Below are positions 24,401-32,017 of a stretch of DNA of 35,553 nucleotides, piece by piece (positions within the stretch are counted from its first letter, which is position 1; each line of letters opens with the position of its first letter). The notes below the pieces were generated by a model that did not search any database, had not been told where the DNA came from, and saw only the letters and a program-made list of their open reading frames with translations. The position numbers were made by a program, and so were the translations under genes. The DNA is from an uncultured Gemmiger sp. (GTDB lineage: Bacteria; Bacillota; Clostridia; Oscillospirales; Ruminococcaceae), in the NCBI GenBank assembly GCA_944388165.1, contig CALXHS010000009.1:1-35553 (forward strand), given 5' to 3'.

Positions 24401-25804
24401 GGCGTCGTTGATGCCGGTGAGTTCCACCACCCTGGCGGGAATAGGACGGCCCGGATTAACAAAAGTGCCGAAACTCTTTTCCTCGTTGATCTTGCCGTTT
24501 TCCACGTAGACGGCGCCGATCTCGGTCATGATATCGTTGTTGGTATCCAGGCCGGTGGTCTCGGTATCAAAGACCACAAAGCTGCCGGTGAGAGGCATCT
24601 GCACCTTACCGTAGACGGTGGGGATCATATCGTCCACAAAGTAGGCTTCGCAGCCGTAGATCAGCTTGAAGTCCGGGTCGGAGCCATGGATGTCATCCGT
24701 TGCCAGCATGGCTTCGGGGTAGCCCTGGCAGACACCGTGGTCGGTGATGGCAATGGCACGGTGGCCCATACGATGGGCCAGACGGACGATCTTGCCGGGG
24801 TCACAGAAGCCGTCCATGGAGCTGGACTTGGTATGCAGATGCAGTTCCACACGCTTCTGGCCTTCGGGGGCGGTATCCTGGCGGGGTTCCCGCTCCACCT
24901 GGAGCACATCGTAGGGCAGCAGAACGTAGTCACGCTCGTATTTGTCGTAGGTATAGTTGCCCCGCACGATAAGGGTGGTACCGGGCTTGAGACCCTCCCA
25001 CTTGGACATATATTCCCCGTCGTCCCCCAGCACCTTGAGGTTGATGGAACCGTTGTAATCGGTGATGGAGGTGAAGTAGATCTTGCGGCGGCTGCCCTTG
25101 ATCTCGGTGGCAAAAACATCGCCCCAGACGGTGACCTTGCCGCCGTCGCCCAGATCGTTGAGGGGGCGCAAATCCGCCGGTTTGAAGGACTTGCCGTGGA
25201 ACAGCTTGGGCGCCTTGGGACTGAGAGCCAGACCTTCGATGGTGAAGGGCGCAATCTCTTCCTTGGCCTTGAACTGCACAGCGGGGGTCTTTTCGGCCAC
25301 ACGGCGCTCCAGGGCATCGGCGTCCAGCGGCGCGGCCACATCCTGCATGCGCACCACCGGCAAGGCCCCGGTGCGTTCCTGGATCAGTTCGGCCAGATGC
25401 CGGGGGAAGTCCACACTTTCCAGAATGGTACGCCCGGCGTTGACCCGCACGGTCAGACCGTCAGGTTCAAAAGCCACCGGGCGGTCTTTATCCAGAAAAC
25501 CGTTCACCGGCATCCCCTGCTGTTTCAGTTCCTGGATGAGGATGGTCACGGCATCCGGGGTGATGGCGTTGTAATTAAAGTAATTGCGCAGGGAAAGTTC
25601 ATAGCCCGCAAACACCGGCTCCAGCGACGCCAGCAGGCGGCCGCAGAGCCCTGCGTCCAGAGGCTCGGCACTGCGCAGGCTGATGATGACTCTGCGGGAA
25701 GTGCGGAACAGTTCCACTTTTTCCACAACAACGCTGCCGAAGCAGGCGCTGAACTGAGCGTCGGCCGTGAACTGCGGCCAGACCTGAGTGACAAAAGGTT
25801 TCAA
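21497..25804 (-). CDS. polC: DNA polymerase III PolC-type alpha subunit
   Basis: Replicative DNA polymerase of low-GC-type Firmicutes, with 3'-5' proofreading built in. 1435 residues: N-terminal domain, OB fold (about 215-300, VTVWGDVFATEI), PHP domain starting VELHLHTKSS (H322, H324), an inserted DnaQ-type exonuclease with VFDTETTGLD (D413, E415) and later HHRAVDDA, PHP remainder, then the polymerase palm with PDIDLNFSG (catalytic D954, D956) and a zinc-binding segment (CPECQHSEW ... KKCPVCGTAM) before it. All key residues are intact. The start is TTG at 25804, with AAGGAG 5 nt upstream and the family-length N-terminus. It is the last gene of the long operon from pyrH and is followed by a terminator. 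Confidence 0.98.
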   Translation of the reverse strand: MKPFVTQVWPQFTADAQFSACFGSVVVEKVELFRTSRRVIISLRSAEPLDAGLCGRLLASLEPVFAGYELSLRNYFNYNAITPDAVTILIQELKQQGMPVNGFLDKDRPVAFEPDGLTVRVNAGRTILESVDFPRHLAELIQERTGALPVVRMQDVAAPLDADALERRVAEKTPAVQFKAKEEIAPFTIEGLALSPKAPKLFHGKSFKPADLRPLNDLGDGGKVTVWGDVFATEIKGSRRKIYFTSITDYNGSINLKVLGDDGEYMSKWEGLKPGTTLIVRGNYTYDKYERDYVLLPYDVLQVEREPRQDTAPEGQKRVELHLHTKSSSMDGFCDPGKIVRLAHRMGHRAIAITDHGVCQGYPEAMLATDDIHGSDPDFKLIYGCEAYFVDDMIPTVYGKVQMPLTGSFVVFDTETTGLDTNNDIMTEIGAVYVENGKINEEKSFGTFVNPGRPIPARVVELTGINDAMVADAPGPDEAIRRFKEFCGDNIVIAHNASSFDMLILHKAAERAGITFNNPYIDTVPMAQALFPGLRNYKLDTINKHLEIPPFNHHRAVDDAMALARIFEKMLEDLNEKEIYNVEEINTGLGGNKEVLKKKYHHLIIWVQNQTGLKNLYRIVSAAHTKYFFKKPRVPRSLLNQYREGLILSSACEAGELYRAIVAGRSHEDLLRIADYYDVLEIQPLGNNEFMVRNGQVDSIEAVKNFNRTVIALAEELHKPVVATGDVHFQEPEDAAYRAILQAGNGFKDADNQAPLFYRTTQDMLEEFSYLGKEKAYEVVVTNPNKIAATIDGNLRAIPKGTYPPSIQGAEEQLRSGTWEHARKGYGDPVPDILQKRLKKELDSICGHGYAVLYVIAVKLVAYSNAGGYQVGSRGSVGSSAVAHFAGISEVNSMPPHYLCPECQHSEWIDDGHTMDGFDLPDKKCPVCGTAMIMEGHDIPFETFLGFYGDKEPDIDLNFSGMYQSSVHRYTEELFGKENVFKAGTVSGLQDKTAFGYVKKYLEERGRTVNRAEENRLCIGCTGVKRTTGQHPGGMVVVPDTFDIYDFCAIQHPADDVKGGLLTTHFEFKYLHDTLLKLDELGHDVPTFYKFFEEYSGIPIDSVPMNDPKVYSLLTSTEALGVTPEQIGSQTGTFGIPEMGTNFVRQMLLDAQPKNFSELIQISGLSHGTDVWTNNADELIRSNTCTIAEVIGCRDSIMLYLLRKGLEPKMSFDIMEAVRKGKVAKGGFKPGWEEAMREHDVPDWYIESCRKIKYMFPKAHAVAYLMAAIRLMWFKVYHPAIFYAVYFTVRGADIDYEAAVGGVRVAKEHLRDNERIPKDERTAKDDDALVSLQLVNEMLQRGCQFLPIELGKSYASKYIVEAGKVRLPFTALRGLGENAAIALEQATIHGQEYISIEELQQASGVAQSILDKLRDVGALGKLPETSQVDFFSMMG

Positions 25805-25859
25805 GGCTTCTCCTTTTTATTTCCGGGTCCGATTGGAAAGGTAAAAACAGGCGGCAGAA

Positions 25860-26102
25860 TCAGCGTTTGGGGCCTTTTCTTCCGGAATTGCGGCGGAATT
25901 CTCCGCTGCGAAGCATCCACACGAAGAACACCGCCGTGGCCACCGCCAGCACCAGAAAGACAATACCACCCGCCCATTGTGCCGTATCAAAGAAAACATA
26001 GGCACAAAAGCCGAACAGTGCTGCGGCAAACACCAGCAGCACTGCGGTAAAACGCGGGCAAGTGGCCACCAAAAAATCAACAACAAGTTGCAGCAGTTCC
26101 AC
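25860..26102 (-). CDS. small two-helix membrane protein between ispG and polC
   Basis: 80-residue protein starting at GTG 26102, with AAGGAG 5 nt upstream: (M)ELLQLVVDFLVATCP, two membrane helices (about 17-35 and 42-63), and a very basic tail RRNSGRKGPKR. It lies 25 bp after ispG and 55 bp before polC in the same direction, so it is co-transcribed. In B. subtilis this position holds proS. It is not a proS remnant and resembles nothing I can name. Its hydrophobic pattern, ribosome site and fit between two core genes make it real; its function is unknown. Confidence 0.72.
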   Translation of the reverse strand: MELLQLVVDFLVATCPRFTAVLLVFAAALFGFCAYVFFDTAQWAGGIVFLVLAVATAVFFVWMLRSGEFRRNSGRKGPKR

Positions 26103-26127
26103 GGGGTCTCCTTCCGCGTATGGGTTT

Positions 26128-27177
26128 TTACAGTTTATAGATCTCCTCGATGAACTGGTCCACGATGTTGTCCTTGAGCATGCGGACCTTTTCGCCGCGG
26201 ATGAAGAGCAAGGCGCAGTCCTTGCCGCCGGCAATGCCGATGTCGGCATCGGAGGCTTCGCCGGGGCCGTTGACGATGCACCCCATAATGGCGATCTTGA
26301 TGGGCTTCTTGAAGCCGTCGGCACGCAGGCGGTCTTCCACCTGGCGGGCAATGTCCATCATGGGATACTGGGTACGGCCGCAGGTGGGGCAGCTGATGAT
26401 CTCGGGACCTGCCACGGCGTAGCCCACCGCACGCAGGATATCATACCCGGCCAGGACTTCGTTTTCGGGCTCGTCGGTGAGGGAAACACGCAGGGTATCA
26501 CCGATGCCTTCCAGCAGCAGGCCGCCGATGCCCATACCGGACTTGATGAGGCCCATGCGGTTGCCGCCCGCTTCGGTAACGCCCACATGCAGAGGATAGT
26601 CGGTCTTGGCGCTGAGCATGCGGTAGGCGGCCATCATGCGGGGCACATTGGAGGACTTGATGGAGATGACGATATTATTGAAATCGTGCTTTTCCAGCAG
26701 GCGCACATGGTACATGGCGCTTTCCACCATAGCTTCGGGCACCGGGGCGCCGTACTGGGCCAGGATGTGCTTTTCCAGGCTGCCGCCGTTGACGCCGATG
26801 CGGATGGGCACGTTCTTGGCGTTGCAGGCATCCGCCACCGCCTTGACCCGGTCGTCGTTCCCGATGTTGCCGGGGTTGATGCGGATCTTGTCGGCACCGG
26901 CGTCCAGAGCTGCCAGCGCGGCCTTATAGTCAAAATGGATATCGGCCACCACGGGGATGTCCACCGCTTCCTTGATGGCGAAAACCACCGCCGCATCCTT
27001 GGGGGTGGGCACGGTGACACGTACGATCTGGCAGCCTGCGGCAGCCACACGGCGGGCCTGGGCCACGTTGCCGGCGATGTCCTCCACCGGAACGTTGAGC
27101 ATGGTCTGCACCGCGATGGGGTTGTTGCCGCCGATGGTGATGTTGCCGATCTTGACCGTTCGTTTGAGCTGGCGCAT
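26128..27177 (-). CDS. ispG: 4-hydroxy-3-methylbut-2-enyl diphosphate synthase (flavodoxin/ferredoxin)
   Basis: IspG (GcpE) converts MEcPP to HMBPP, the sixth step of the MEP isoprenoid pathway, with a [4Fe-4S] cluster. 349 residues: N-terminal TIM barrel (VQTMLNVP, RVTVPT, VADIHFDY, RINPGNIG) and C-terminal cluster domain with CPTCGR (C263, C266) and MGCIVNGPGE (C300, E307). These are the three Cys and one Glu that bind the cluster. It is complete and of bacterial single-piece length. Start ATG 27177 has AAGGAG 9 nt upstream. Its operon partner dxr makes the pathway's committed intermediate, so two MEP enzymes are co-expressed here. Confidence 0.98.
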   Translation of the reverse strand: MRQLKRTVKIGNITIGGNNPIAVQTMLNVPVEDIAGNVAQARRVAAAGCQIVRVTVPTPKDAAVVFAIKEAVDIPVVADIHFDYKAALAALDAGADKIRINPGNIGNDDRVKAVADACNAKNVPIRIGVNGGSLEKHILAQYGAPVPEAMVESAMYHVRLLEKHDFNNIVISIKSSNVPRMMAAYRMLSAKTDYPLHVGVTEAGGNRMGLIKSGMGIGGLLLEGIGDTLRVSLTDEPENEVLAGYDILRAVGYAVAGPEIISCPTCGRTQYPMMDIARQVEDRLRADGFKKPIKIAIMGCIVNGPGEASDADIGIAGGKDCALLFIRGEKVRMLKDNIVDQFIEEIYKL

Positions 27178-27190
27178 ACAAAGACACTCC

Positions 27191-28312
27191 TTATATAAAT
27201 TTCGTGATATCCTGGAAGGTGACCAGCACCATCAAAGCCAGCAGGGCCACGATGCCTGCGGCGTTGAGGGCCGCCTGCACCCGGGCCGGGACCGTTTTGC
27301 CGGACACGGATTCCACCGCAAGGAACAGCAGCTTGAAGCCGTCCAGGCCGGGAATGGGCAGCAGGTTGAAGATGCCCAGGTTCACCGAGATCAGGGCTGC
27401 CAGGCTGACCACGTCTTTCCAGCCGTAGCGCACGGCCTGGCTCACGGCGCTGACCACTCCCACCGGACCGGACAGCTGGTTGATGCTGACGCGGCCGGTG
27501 AACATATCCACAAATCCACGCAGGATGGCCCGGGCATAGTAGAGGAAATACCGTCCTGCCCAGCTGGCCACGCTGCGGGGCGTTTTGGCAATGCCGTAGA
27601 CCTGAAAATCCAGCACCATGGAGGTGGTGCCGTCTTCCGACGTGGTGGAGGCAAAGTGCACCGCAGGCAGTTCCACGATCTTGCCGTCGCGCAGCACCGT
27701 CATGGAAGCGGTATAGTCCGGGGTGCGCTGCAGTTCATACACGATATCCTCAGCCACGAAGCAGACCCGGCCATTCACCGCCAGGATCTCGTCTTCCGCC
27801 TGCAGGCCGCTGGCCTGGCTGGCGGGATTATCACCCAGGAAATCGTAGATGATGCAGCTGGTGATGGCGTCCTGCCCGCAAAGCAGGACCACCAGCAGAA
27901 AATACCCCAGCACAAAGTTCATCATGGCGCCGCAGAGGATAACGAAAAAGCGATGGGTGGGCGGCGCCTCATCGAAATACTTGGCCTTGATCGCCGCAGG
28001 CAACAGCGGACGGCGGCGGTCATAGGACTCGTGGGGACGGTAGATCCGGGCGGTATCATCCTCCGGGATCTGCTCCCCTTCCGCCGGGTTTTCCCCAGGC
28101 AGAAGATTGTATCCGCCCAAAGGCAGCAGGCGGATGCTGTACCGGGTGCCGTTTTTCACCCGCGACCACAGCGCGGGACCGAACCCGATGGAAAATTCCT
28201 CGACCCACATCCCCACACGCCGGGCCGCCAGAAAGTGACCGGCCTCGTGCACCAGCACGACCAAACCAAACACCACGATCACCGCAATGGTTGTGAGAAG
28301 GACGTTTGTCAT
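27191..28312 (-). CDS. rseP: RseP/RasP-type site-2 zinc metalloprotease
   Basis: Intramembrane zinc protease of the M50 family. It cleaves membrane-embedded substrates such as anti-sigma factors and leftover signal peptides. 373 residues: helix 1 with the zinc motif HEAGH (H22, E23, H26), FSIGFGPALW and LLPLGGY after it, helix 2 (about 125-145), a PDZ domain (about 155-230; DNPASQASGLQAEDEILAVNG), then the third conserved element NLLPIPGLDG with the third zinc ligand Asp. Start ATG 28312 has GAGGTG 4 nt upstream; an in-frame ATG four codons earlier lacks a site. The place between dxr and ispG is the usual Clostridial order. Its substrate cannot be told from the window. Confidence 0.96.
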   Translation of the reverse strand: MTNVLLTTIAVIVVFGLVVLVHEAGHFLAARRVGMWVEEFSIGFGPALWSRVKNGTRYSIRLLPLGGYNLLPGENPAEGEQIPEDDTARIYRPHESYDRRRPLLPAAIKAKYFDEAPPTHRFFVILCGAMMNFVLGYFLLVVLLCGQDAITSCIIYDFLGDNPASQASGLQAEDEILAVNGRVCFVAEDIVYELQRTPDYTASMTVLRDGKIVELPAVHFASTTSEDGTTSMVLDFQVYGIAKTPRSVASWAGRYFLYYARAILRGFVDMFTGRVSINQLSGPVGVVSAVSQAVRYGWKDVVSLAALISVNLGIFNLLPIPGLDGFKLLFLAVESVSGKTVPARVQAALNAAGIVALLALMVLVTFQDITKFI

Positions 28313-28322
28313 TGAACACCTC

Positions 28323-28353
28323 AAAAAAGACAGGGCAGCCGGGCAGGCTGCCC
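28323..28353 (-). terminator. internal terminator/attenuator between dxr and rseP
   Basis: On the minus strand GGGCAGC/GCTGCCC (28353-28347 with 28339-28333), then TGTCTTTTTT. It is only 7 bp and inside an operon, so it more likely lowers downstream expression than stops it. Confidence 0.55.
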
Positions 28354-28369
28354 GTGCTGCGGGGGTTGC

Positions 28370-29521
28370 TTACAGATGCGCGCGGACGTAGGCACGGGCC
28401 ATGGCGTCGCAGTCGTACACATCCTGCAGCGTATAGTCGCCGCCGAAGGCCTGGCTGTCTACCACGCCTTCCACCAGGCGGCCGATATCCAGGAAGCCGA
28501 TCTTATCCTGCAGGAACAGGCGCACCGCTTCCTCGTTGGCGCCGTTGGCGGCACAGGGCGCCAGACCACCCTTGCGGATGGCCTTTTTGCAGGCGGCCAG
28601 GCAGCGGAAGGTCTCCTCGTCCGCCACGTCGAAGCTCAGGGACTTGAGGGCGGCGAAGTCCAGTTCCGGCACCGGGCTGGGCAGACGGTCCGGCCAGGTC
28701 AGGGCGTACTGGATGGGGATGCGCATATCCGGCACGCCCATCTGGGCAATGACCGAGTTATCCGCAAACTGCACCGCCGAGTGAATGATGCTTTCCCGCT
28801 GGACCACGATCTGGACCTTGTCTTCGGGCAGGCCGAAGAGCCAGACCGCTTCGATCAGCTCCAGGCCCTTGTTCATGAGAGTGGCGGAGTCGATGGTGAT
28901 CTTGGCACCCATATTCCAGTTGGGATGCTTGAGGGCGTCGGCCTTGGTCTTGCCGGCCAGCTCTTCCCTCTTCATGCCGAAGAAGGGACCGCCGGAAGCT
29001 GTGAGCAGGATCTTGGTCAGACGCTTGGCCGAGTGCTGGTCCTGCAGGCACTGGAAGATGGCGGAATGTTCGCTGTCCACCGGCAGCAGCCGCACGCCGT
29101 GGCGGCGCACCGCATCGGTGACCAGGTGGCCGCCGGTGACAAGGCTTTCCTTGTTGGCCAGGGCCAGGTCATGGCCGCTTTCGATGGCGGCCAGGGAGGC
29201 AGGCAAGCCCGCAATGCCCACCACCGCGTTGAGCACCACGTCCGGGCCGTCCATGGCGGCCAGGGTGCGCAGGCCTTCGGGGCCTTTCAGCAGGCGGGGG
29301 GCATCGGCCATACCGGCCAGTTCCCCTTCCAGGCGGTCACAGGCAGCTTCGTCCACCACTGCCACGTAGCGGGGGTGGAACTCGGCGATCTGTTTTTGCA
29401 GGATCTCGATACGGGAATGGGCCGCCAGACCAAAGACGGTATACCCGTGCATGCGGGCCACGTCCAGGCTCTGCACGCCGATGGAACCGGTAGAGCCCAG
29501 CAGTGTGATGGTCTTGCTCAT
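28370..29521 (-). CDS. dxr: 1-deoxy-D-xylulose 5-phosphate reductoisomerase
   Basis: DXR (IspC) makes MEP from DXP with NADPH, the committed step of the MEP pathway and the target of fosmidomycin. 383 residues: Rossmann fold GSTGSIGVQSLDV (9-21), ALANKES (120-126), the metal and substrate motif PVDSEHSAIFQ (D149, E151), SGGPFF, the flexible-loop region WNMGAKITIDSATLMNKGLE, and the C-terminal four-helix bundle. All are complete. Start ATG 29521 follows AGGAAGTGA, and 19 bp separate it from cdsA, so it is the same operon. Confidence 0.98.
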   Translation of the reverse strand: MSKTITLLGSTGSIGVQSLDVARMHGYTVFGLAAHSRIEILQKQIAEFHPRYVAVVDEAACDRLEGELAGMADAPRLLKGPEGLRTLAAMDGPDVVLNAVVGIAGLPASLAAIESGHDLALANKESLVTGGHLVTDAVRRHGVRLLPVDSEHSAIFQCLQDQHSAKRLTKILLTASGGPFFGMKREELAGKTKADALKHPNWNMGAKITIDSATLMNKGLELIEAVWLFGLPEDKVQIVVQRESIIHSAVQFADNSVIAQMGVPDMRIPIQYALTWPDRLPSPVPELDFAALKSLSFDVADEETFRCLAACKKAIRKGGLAPCAANGANEEAVRLFLQDKIGFLDIGRLVEGVVDSQAFGGDYTLQDVYDCDAMARAYVRAHL

Positions 29522-29540
29522 AGAGTCACTTCCTGTTCAA

Positions 29541-30407
29541 TCAAAAAGCGTAAAGATAGAAGAAATACCGCACCGCGATGGAGACAAAGGGCGCGATGAA
29601 CATCACGCTGTCGAAGCGGTCCAGAATGCCCCCGTGGCCGGGGAAGATGGTACCATAATCCTTGATGCCCACCTGGCGCTTGACCGCCGAGGCGAACAGG
29701 TCACCCAGAATGCCCAGCACCGAAGCCACGGCGCCCAGGCCCAGGATGATCAGGTAATGGCGGGGGGTGATGTTCACGGTGAACATCTGCAGATGGCCGG
29801 AGAGCATGCCGTACACGAAAGTGACCAGCACACCGGCCAGCATGCTGCCGATGACGCCGCCGATGGCGCCTTCCACCGTCTTGTGAGGGCTGACGATGGG
29901 GGCCAGCTTGTGGCGCCCGAAGGCACGCCCTGCAAAGTAGGCGGAGGTATCGCCGCCCCAGGCAAAGCAGAGGATCAGCAGGATGAAATACACCGCATCA
30001 TAGCTGAAAACATCCACCGGCAGCTGCCGTTTGAGGTAGATCAGCGAGTAGAAACAGAACAGAATCACACCGCCGAAGTAGACAAACCCAGCCAGACGCC
30101 CGAAGTCCAGGGTCCCGTGGTTGACGATGAGGCAGATGTTGTAATACAGCACCACCAGAAAACTGGCCGGCAGGATCAGAGCACTAACGGCAGCACGGCT
30201 GGAAAGCATGATCAGCAGGGTGTAAGGCACGGCAGCGGCAAACAGATACCACTGCTTGCGGCCGAACCCCATGGCGGAGTACACCTCATGCATGCCGATC
30301 AGGCAAATCAGCGCCAGGACCAGGTCAAAGAGCACGGTGTCGAAGAAAGCCAGTACAACAGCCAGCAGGCACAGGCCCACCACAGCGGTTATGATTCGTG
30401 TTTTCAT
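29541..30407 (-). CDS. cdsA: phosphatidate cytidylyltransferase (CDP-DAG synthase)
   Basis: Integral membrane enzyme that makes CDP-diacylglycerol from CTP and phosphatidic acid, the precursor of phosphatidylglycerol and other phospholipids. 288 residues with about eight membrane helices. The C-terminal signature is intact: WGGDTSAYFAGRAFGRHKL, SPHKTVEGAIGG, LGDLFASAVKRQ, then IKDYGTIFPGHGGILDRFDS with the two catalytic Asp. Start ATG 30407; the nearest ribosome-like AAAGGA is 12-13 nt upstream, a weak spacing, so translation may be moderate. Upstream is a 144-bp gap to frr where most Firmicutes have uppS. Confidence 0.97.
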   Translation of the reverse strand: MKTRIITAVVGLCLLAVVLAFFDTVLFDLVLALICLIGMHEVYSAMGFGRKQWYLFAAAVPYTLLIMLSSRAAVSALILPASFLVVLYYNICLIVNHGTLDFGRLAGFVYFGGVILFCFYSLIYLKRQLPVDVFSYDAVYFILLILCFAWGGDTSAYFAGRAFGRHKLAPIVSPHKTVEGAIGGVIGSMLAGVLVTFVYGMLSGHLQMFTVNITPRHYLIILGLGAVASVLGILGDLFASAVKRQVGIKDYGTIFPGHGGILDRFDSVMFIAPFVSIAVRYFFYLYAF

Positions 30408-30551
30408 ATGGGAGGTAATTCCTTTCGGAGGCAGAGGTGTGCGGGCACGGCTTGGGGAATGGTTTCAGTATATGCACACATCTGCCGGACTTTGCCAGAT
30501 ATGACGTATGCCGCGCAGAGCGCGGCACACGCAGCAGAAAGTCTGTTATGA
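30408..30551. other. gap between frr and cdsA; uppS absent
   Basis: No ORF of note is seen in this 144-bp gap. It contains a perfect 8-bp hairpin TGCCGCGC-TCT-GCGCGGCA on the minus strand without a T run, and a TATACT (30472-30467) with no convincing -35. It may hold a weak internal promoter for cdsA. Confidence 0.5.
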
Positions 30552-31106
30552 TCAGACTTCCATGATCTCCTGATTTTTGGCCGCGCAGGTCTCGTCGATC
30601 TTCTTGACGAACTTGTCGGTCATCTTCTGGATCTCTTCTTCCAGATTCTTCTGGTCGTCCTCGGTCAGTTCGCCAGCCTTCTTCATGGCCTTGAACTTAT
30701 CCATGGCATCGCGGCGGACGTTGCGCACCGCCACCTTGGCTTCCTCGCCCTGCTTCTGCACATCCTTGGTCAGCTGCTTGCGGCGCTCTTCGGTGGGCGC
30801 GGGGAACACCAGGCGGATGGTGTGACCGTCATCAATGGGGTTGATGCCGATGTCGCTGGTCTGGATGGCCTTGGAAATGTCCTTCACCATCTTGCCGTCC
30901 CAGGGGGTGATGGTCAGGATGCGGGCTTCGGCCACAGCCACAGCCGCGATCTGGTTGATCGGGGTAGGGGCACCGTAATAATCCACCGCCACCTTGTCCA
31001 GGATGGCCGGGTTGGCACGGCCGGCGCGGATGGTGGCCAGCTCACGGGAAAGGTGGTTGAGGCAGTTGGTCATTTTTTCTTCGTAGATCTTGGTCGTGCT
31101 GCTCAT
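30552..31106 (-). CDS. frr: ribosome recycling factor
   Basis: RRF splits the post-termination ribosome with EF-G. 184 residues, the standard length. Conserved features: ELATIRAGRANPAILDKV near the N-terminus with the tip Arg residues, YYGAPTPINQIA, ITPWD, SDIGINPIDDGHTIRL, LTEERRKQL-like PTEERRKQLTK, and RNVRRDAMDKFK in the C-terminal helix. Start ATG 31106 has AAGGAG 8 nt upstream. It follows pyrH by 72 bp in the usual order. Confidence 0.98.
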   Translation of the reverse strand: MSSTTKIYEEKMTNCLNHLSRELATIRAGRANPAILDKVAVDYYGAPTPINQIAAVAVAEARILTITPWDGKMVKDISKAIQTSDIGINPIDDGHTIRLVFPAPTEERRKQLTKDVQKQGEEAKVAVRNVRRDAMDKFKAMKKAGELTEDDQKNLEEEIQKMTDKFVKKIDETCAAKNQEIMEV

Positions 31107-31178
31107 ACAAGTGTCTCCTTTTATTAAACGGTCGGAATAGGACCGCGTTTTTTCTTTCCGGGTTTCGGCCCGCTGCGC

Positions 31179-31886
31179 TTATTCGCGGACCAGGGTGCCG
31201 ATGTTCTCGCCGCGCACGGCGCGGGCGATGTTGCTGCCGTCGCCCATATCAAACACCAGAATGGGCAGGCCGTTGTCGCGGCAGAGGCTGGCGGCGGTGG
31301 AATCCATCACGGCCAGGCGCTCATCCAGCACACGGGTGAAGGTCAGGGTCTCGTAACGCACCGCATCGGGGTACTTGTGGGGGTCCTTGTCGTAGACGCC
31401 GTCCACCATGGTGGCCTTGAGCATGGCGTCGGCGCCGATCTCCAGCGCACGCAGGGCCGAGGCCGTATCGGTGGAGAAGATGGGGTTGCCGGTGCCGCCG
31501 CCGAACACAACCACGGTGCCCGCTTCCAGGGCGGCAATGGCCTTGTCGCTGGTGAAGGTTTCGGCCACTTGAGGCATGACGGCGCTGGTCATGACCACGG
31601 CGGGCACACCCTGCTGGCGCAGAGCGTCCTTGACGGCCAGGGCATTCATCACCGTGGCCAGCATACCGATCTTGTCGGCATCCATGCGGTCCATCTTGCC
31701 GCTGGAACGGCCGCGCCAGAAGTTGCCGCCGCCCACAACGATACCGATCTGCACGCCCATGTCATGGGCTTCCTTGATGCCGGCGCAGATGGAAGCGATG
31801 GTCGCTTCGTCAAAGCCGGCGCCCTTGCTGCCGGCCAGGGCTTCGCCGCTGAGTTTCAGCAAAATACGATTATAACGGTTGTCCAT
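31179..31886 (-). CDS. pyrH: uridylate kinase (UMP kinase)
   Basis: Hexameric bacterial UMP kinase of the amino-acid kinase fold; UMP + ATP gives UDP, feeding nucleotide, peptidoglycan and glycan precursor pools. 235 residues: RILLKLSGEAL at the N-terminus, IGIVVGGGNFWRG (UMP/phosphate binding), VFGGGTGNPIFSTDTAS, DGVYDKDP and the C-terminal GTLV. The start at 31886 is used because AGGTGG is 7 nt upstream. The ORF extends 8 codons further to another ATG (31910), but that leaves no ribosome site. It is the first gene of the long operon, right behind its promoter. Confidence 0.98.
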   Translation of the reverse strand: MDNRYNRILLKLSGEALAGSKGAGFDEATIASICAGIKEAHDMGVQIGIVVGGGNFWRGRSSGKMDRMDADKIGMLATVMNALAVKDALRQQGVPAVVMTSAVMPQVAETFTSDKAIAALEAGTVVVFGGGTGNPIFSTDTASALRALEIGADAMLKATMVDGVYDKDPHKYPDAVRYETLTFTRVLDERLAVMDSTAASLCRDNGLPILVFDMGDGSNIARAVRGENIGTLVRE

Positions 31887-31918
31887 ACTTACACCACCTG
31901 ATTTTGTCATGTATAGTT

Positions 31919-31947
31919 ATTTTACAATAGATTGCCCACAAAGTAAA
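31919..31947 (-). promoter_or_regulatory. promoter of the pyrH-polC operon
   Basis: TTTACT (31947-31942), 17-nt spacer, TAAAAT (31924-31919), about 33 nt before the pyrH ATG. Confidence 0.65.
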
Positions 31948-31968
31948 TAAGGCTTCGGAAAAAGGCAT

Positions 31969-32000
31969 AAAAAATTCACACCGTCCGGGCGGGCGGTGTG
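31969..32000 (-). terminator. terminator of the GHKL ATPase gene
   Basis: 10-bp stem CACACCGTCC/GGGCGGTGTG (31977-31986 with 31991-32000, one G-U), then AATTTTTTATG on the minus strand, ending the regulator unit just before the pyrH promoter. Confidence 0.85.
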
Positions 32001-32017
32001 GAAAAGAAGATTCATTC

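Noticed and set aside
22994-26050. Open frame of over 1000 codons on the plus strand opposite polC, and similar long antisense frames opposite rnr, the topoisomerase genes and the kinase
   Set aside because: Antisense shadows of GC-rich codon usage: low-complexity His/Gly/Val-rich translations, no ribosome sites, and full overlap with well-identified genes.
25817-26086. Alternative 89-codon frame between ispG and polC
   Set aside because: Cys/Trp-rich translation without a ribosome site; the overlapping 80-codon frame from GTG 26102 has one and a membrane-protein pattern.
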